Translations under genes and position numbers: made by a program
Source: Bacillota bacterium
Lineage (GTDB): Bacteria; Bacillota; Clostridia; Clostridiales; Clostridiaceae
Assembly (NCBI GenBank): GCA_023427705.1
Contig: JAEZAL010000030.1
Coordinates: forward strand, 1 to 15,113
Reading direction: 5' to 3'
DNA: 15,113 nt
Notes under the pieces: model-generated
Databases searched by the model: none
The model's input: only the letters and a program-made list of their open reading frames with translations
What the model was told of the DNA's origin: nothing
Part shown: one piece after another, positions 14,843 through 15,113 of the stretch
How positions within the stretch are numbered: position 1 is the stretch's first letter
How the letters are laid out: the number at the start of each line of letters is the position of its first letter

Positions 14843-15113
14843 ATGAATTCTTTAAATAATGAAATATTAACCTTTATAAAAAAGGCGTCAAAAAGAATTA
14901 AAGCTAACTTTATCATTAATTTAAGCATAGTAGGTTTAAAATACCTATTATGCTTAATCTTATTCTTATTGATAATATCCTTATTTATAGTTATTCCATA
15001 TGTTGAAGAGGCTTCTTTAATAATTTTATTAATAGGCTTAATAGCTTTAATAATCTTTGGATTTATTAAGGCACCAGATAATAAAAAAGTAGCATTAATA
15101 GTAGATTCAAAGG
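14843..15113 (+). CDS. Membrane protein, 5' part (runs off the window), DUF4175-like start
   Basis: The frame is open from ATG 14843 to the window end (90 residues). AAAGGAG (14829-14835) lies seven bases upstream, and the permease stop is only four bases before the ATG. After a basic, helical N-terminus (about 1-24) there are two hydrophobic spans (about 28-50 and 56-75) with a short loop 'VEEAS'. Then comes 'APDNKKVALIVDSK', which fits the point in DUF4175-type proteins where 'A..D...gl.eRl.TAlE' follows the second helix. That comparison is from memory and rests on few residues. In related operons such a protein is joined to an ABC pair and MoxR/DUF58 genes. The function is unknown. Confidence 0.75.
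   Translation, partial: MNSLNNEILTFIKKASKRIKANFIINLSIVGLKYLLCLILFLLIISLFIVIPYVEEASLIILLIGLIALIIFGFIKAPDNKKVALIVDSK

Noticed and set aside
1..15113. CRISPR array, tRNA/rRNA gene or insertion sequence
   Set aside because: No regularly spaced repeats, cloverleaf-like GC-rich segments, transposase motifs or terminal inverted repeats were seen on either strand.

Overview
The window is very AT-rich, with strong AAGGAG/GGAGG-type ribosome binding sites, near-gapless coding on the + strand, and several protein families typical of anaerobic Firmicutes (DUF2935, DUF4177, VanW-type wall proteins, a three-subunit molybdenum hydroxylase). This fits a Clostridium sensu stricto-like organism; the species cannot be named from the sequence. 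All supported genes lie on the + strand. I saw no rRNA, tRNA, CRISPR array, insertion sequence or phage module.

Region 1 (1-4800): the 3' end of a flavodoxin-domain gene, then a four-gene operon: a MobA/MocA-like nucleotidyltransferase, then the molybdenum, [2Fe-2S] and FAD subunits of a xanthine dehydrogenase-family enzyme. The last three overlap at their start/stop codons, and the operon ends at a perfect 17-bp stem terminator. The molybdenum subunit keeps the residues that bind purine in bovine xanthine oxidase, so purine (xanthine/hypoxanthine) is the best substrate guess. The nucleotidyltransferase probably finishes the cofactor as the cytosine dinucleotide form.

Region 2 (4800-7660): a poorly characterised run of small genes: a DUF4177 protein, two single-span membrane-anchored proteins with extracytoplasmic bodies, a 99-residue three-span membrane protein and a 73-residue zinc-ribbon protein. 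Spacing is loose, and only one convincing sigma-A-type promoter is visible (7364-7392).

Region 3 (7760-10390): a DUF2935 ferritin-like protein, a probable terminator, a small TTG-start gene overlapping a membrane-anchored VanW-family protein, and a strong terminator.

Region 4 (10390-end): after a 334-base intergenic gap (10275-10608) that carries three TAAG half-sites at an 11-bp period, an operon starts. It encodes a large exported/membrane protein with a glutamine-amidotransferase-like fold region, an ABC ATPase, an ABC-2 permease and the start of a two-helix membrane protein that runs off the window. These genes are tightly coupled, overlapping or 4 nt apart. They form the best candidate here for a little-described system: an ABC-linked envelope machine, possibly followed outside the window by MoxR/DUF58-type genes.
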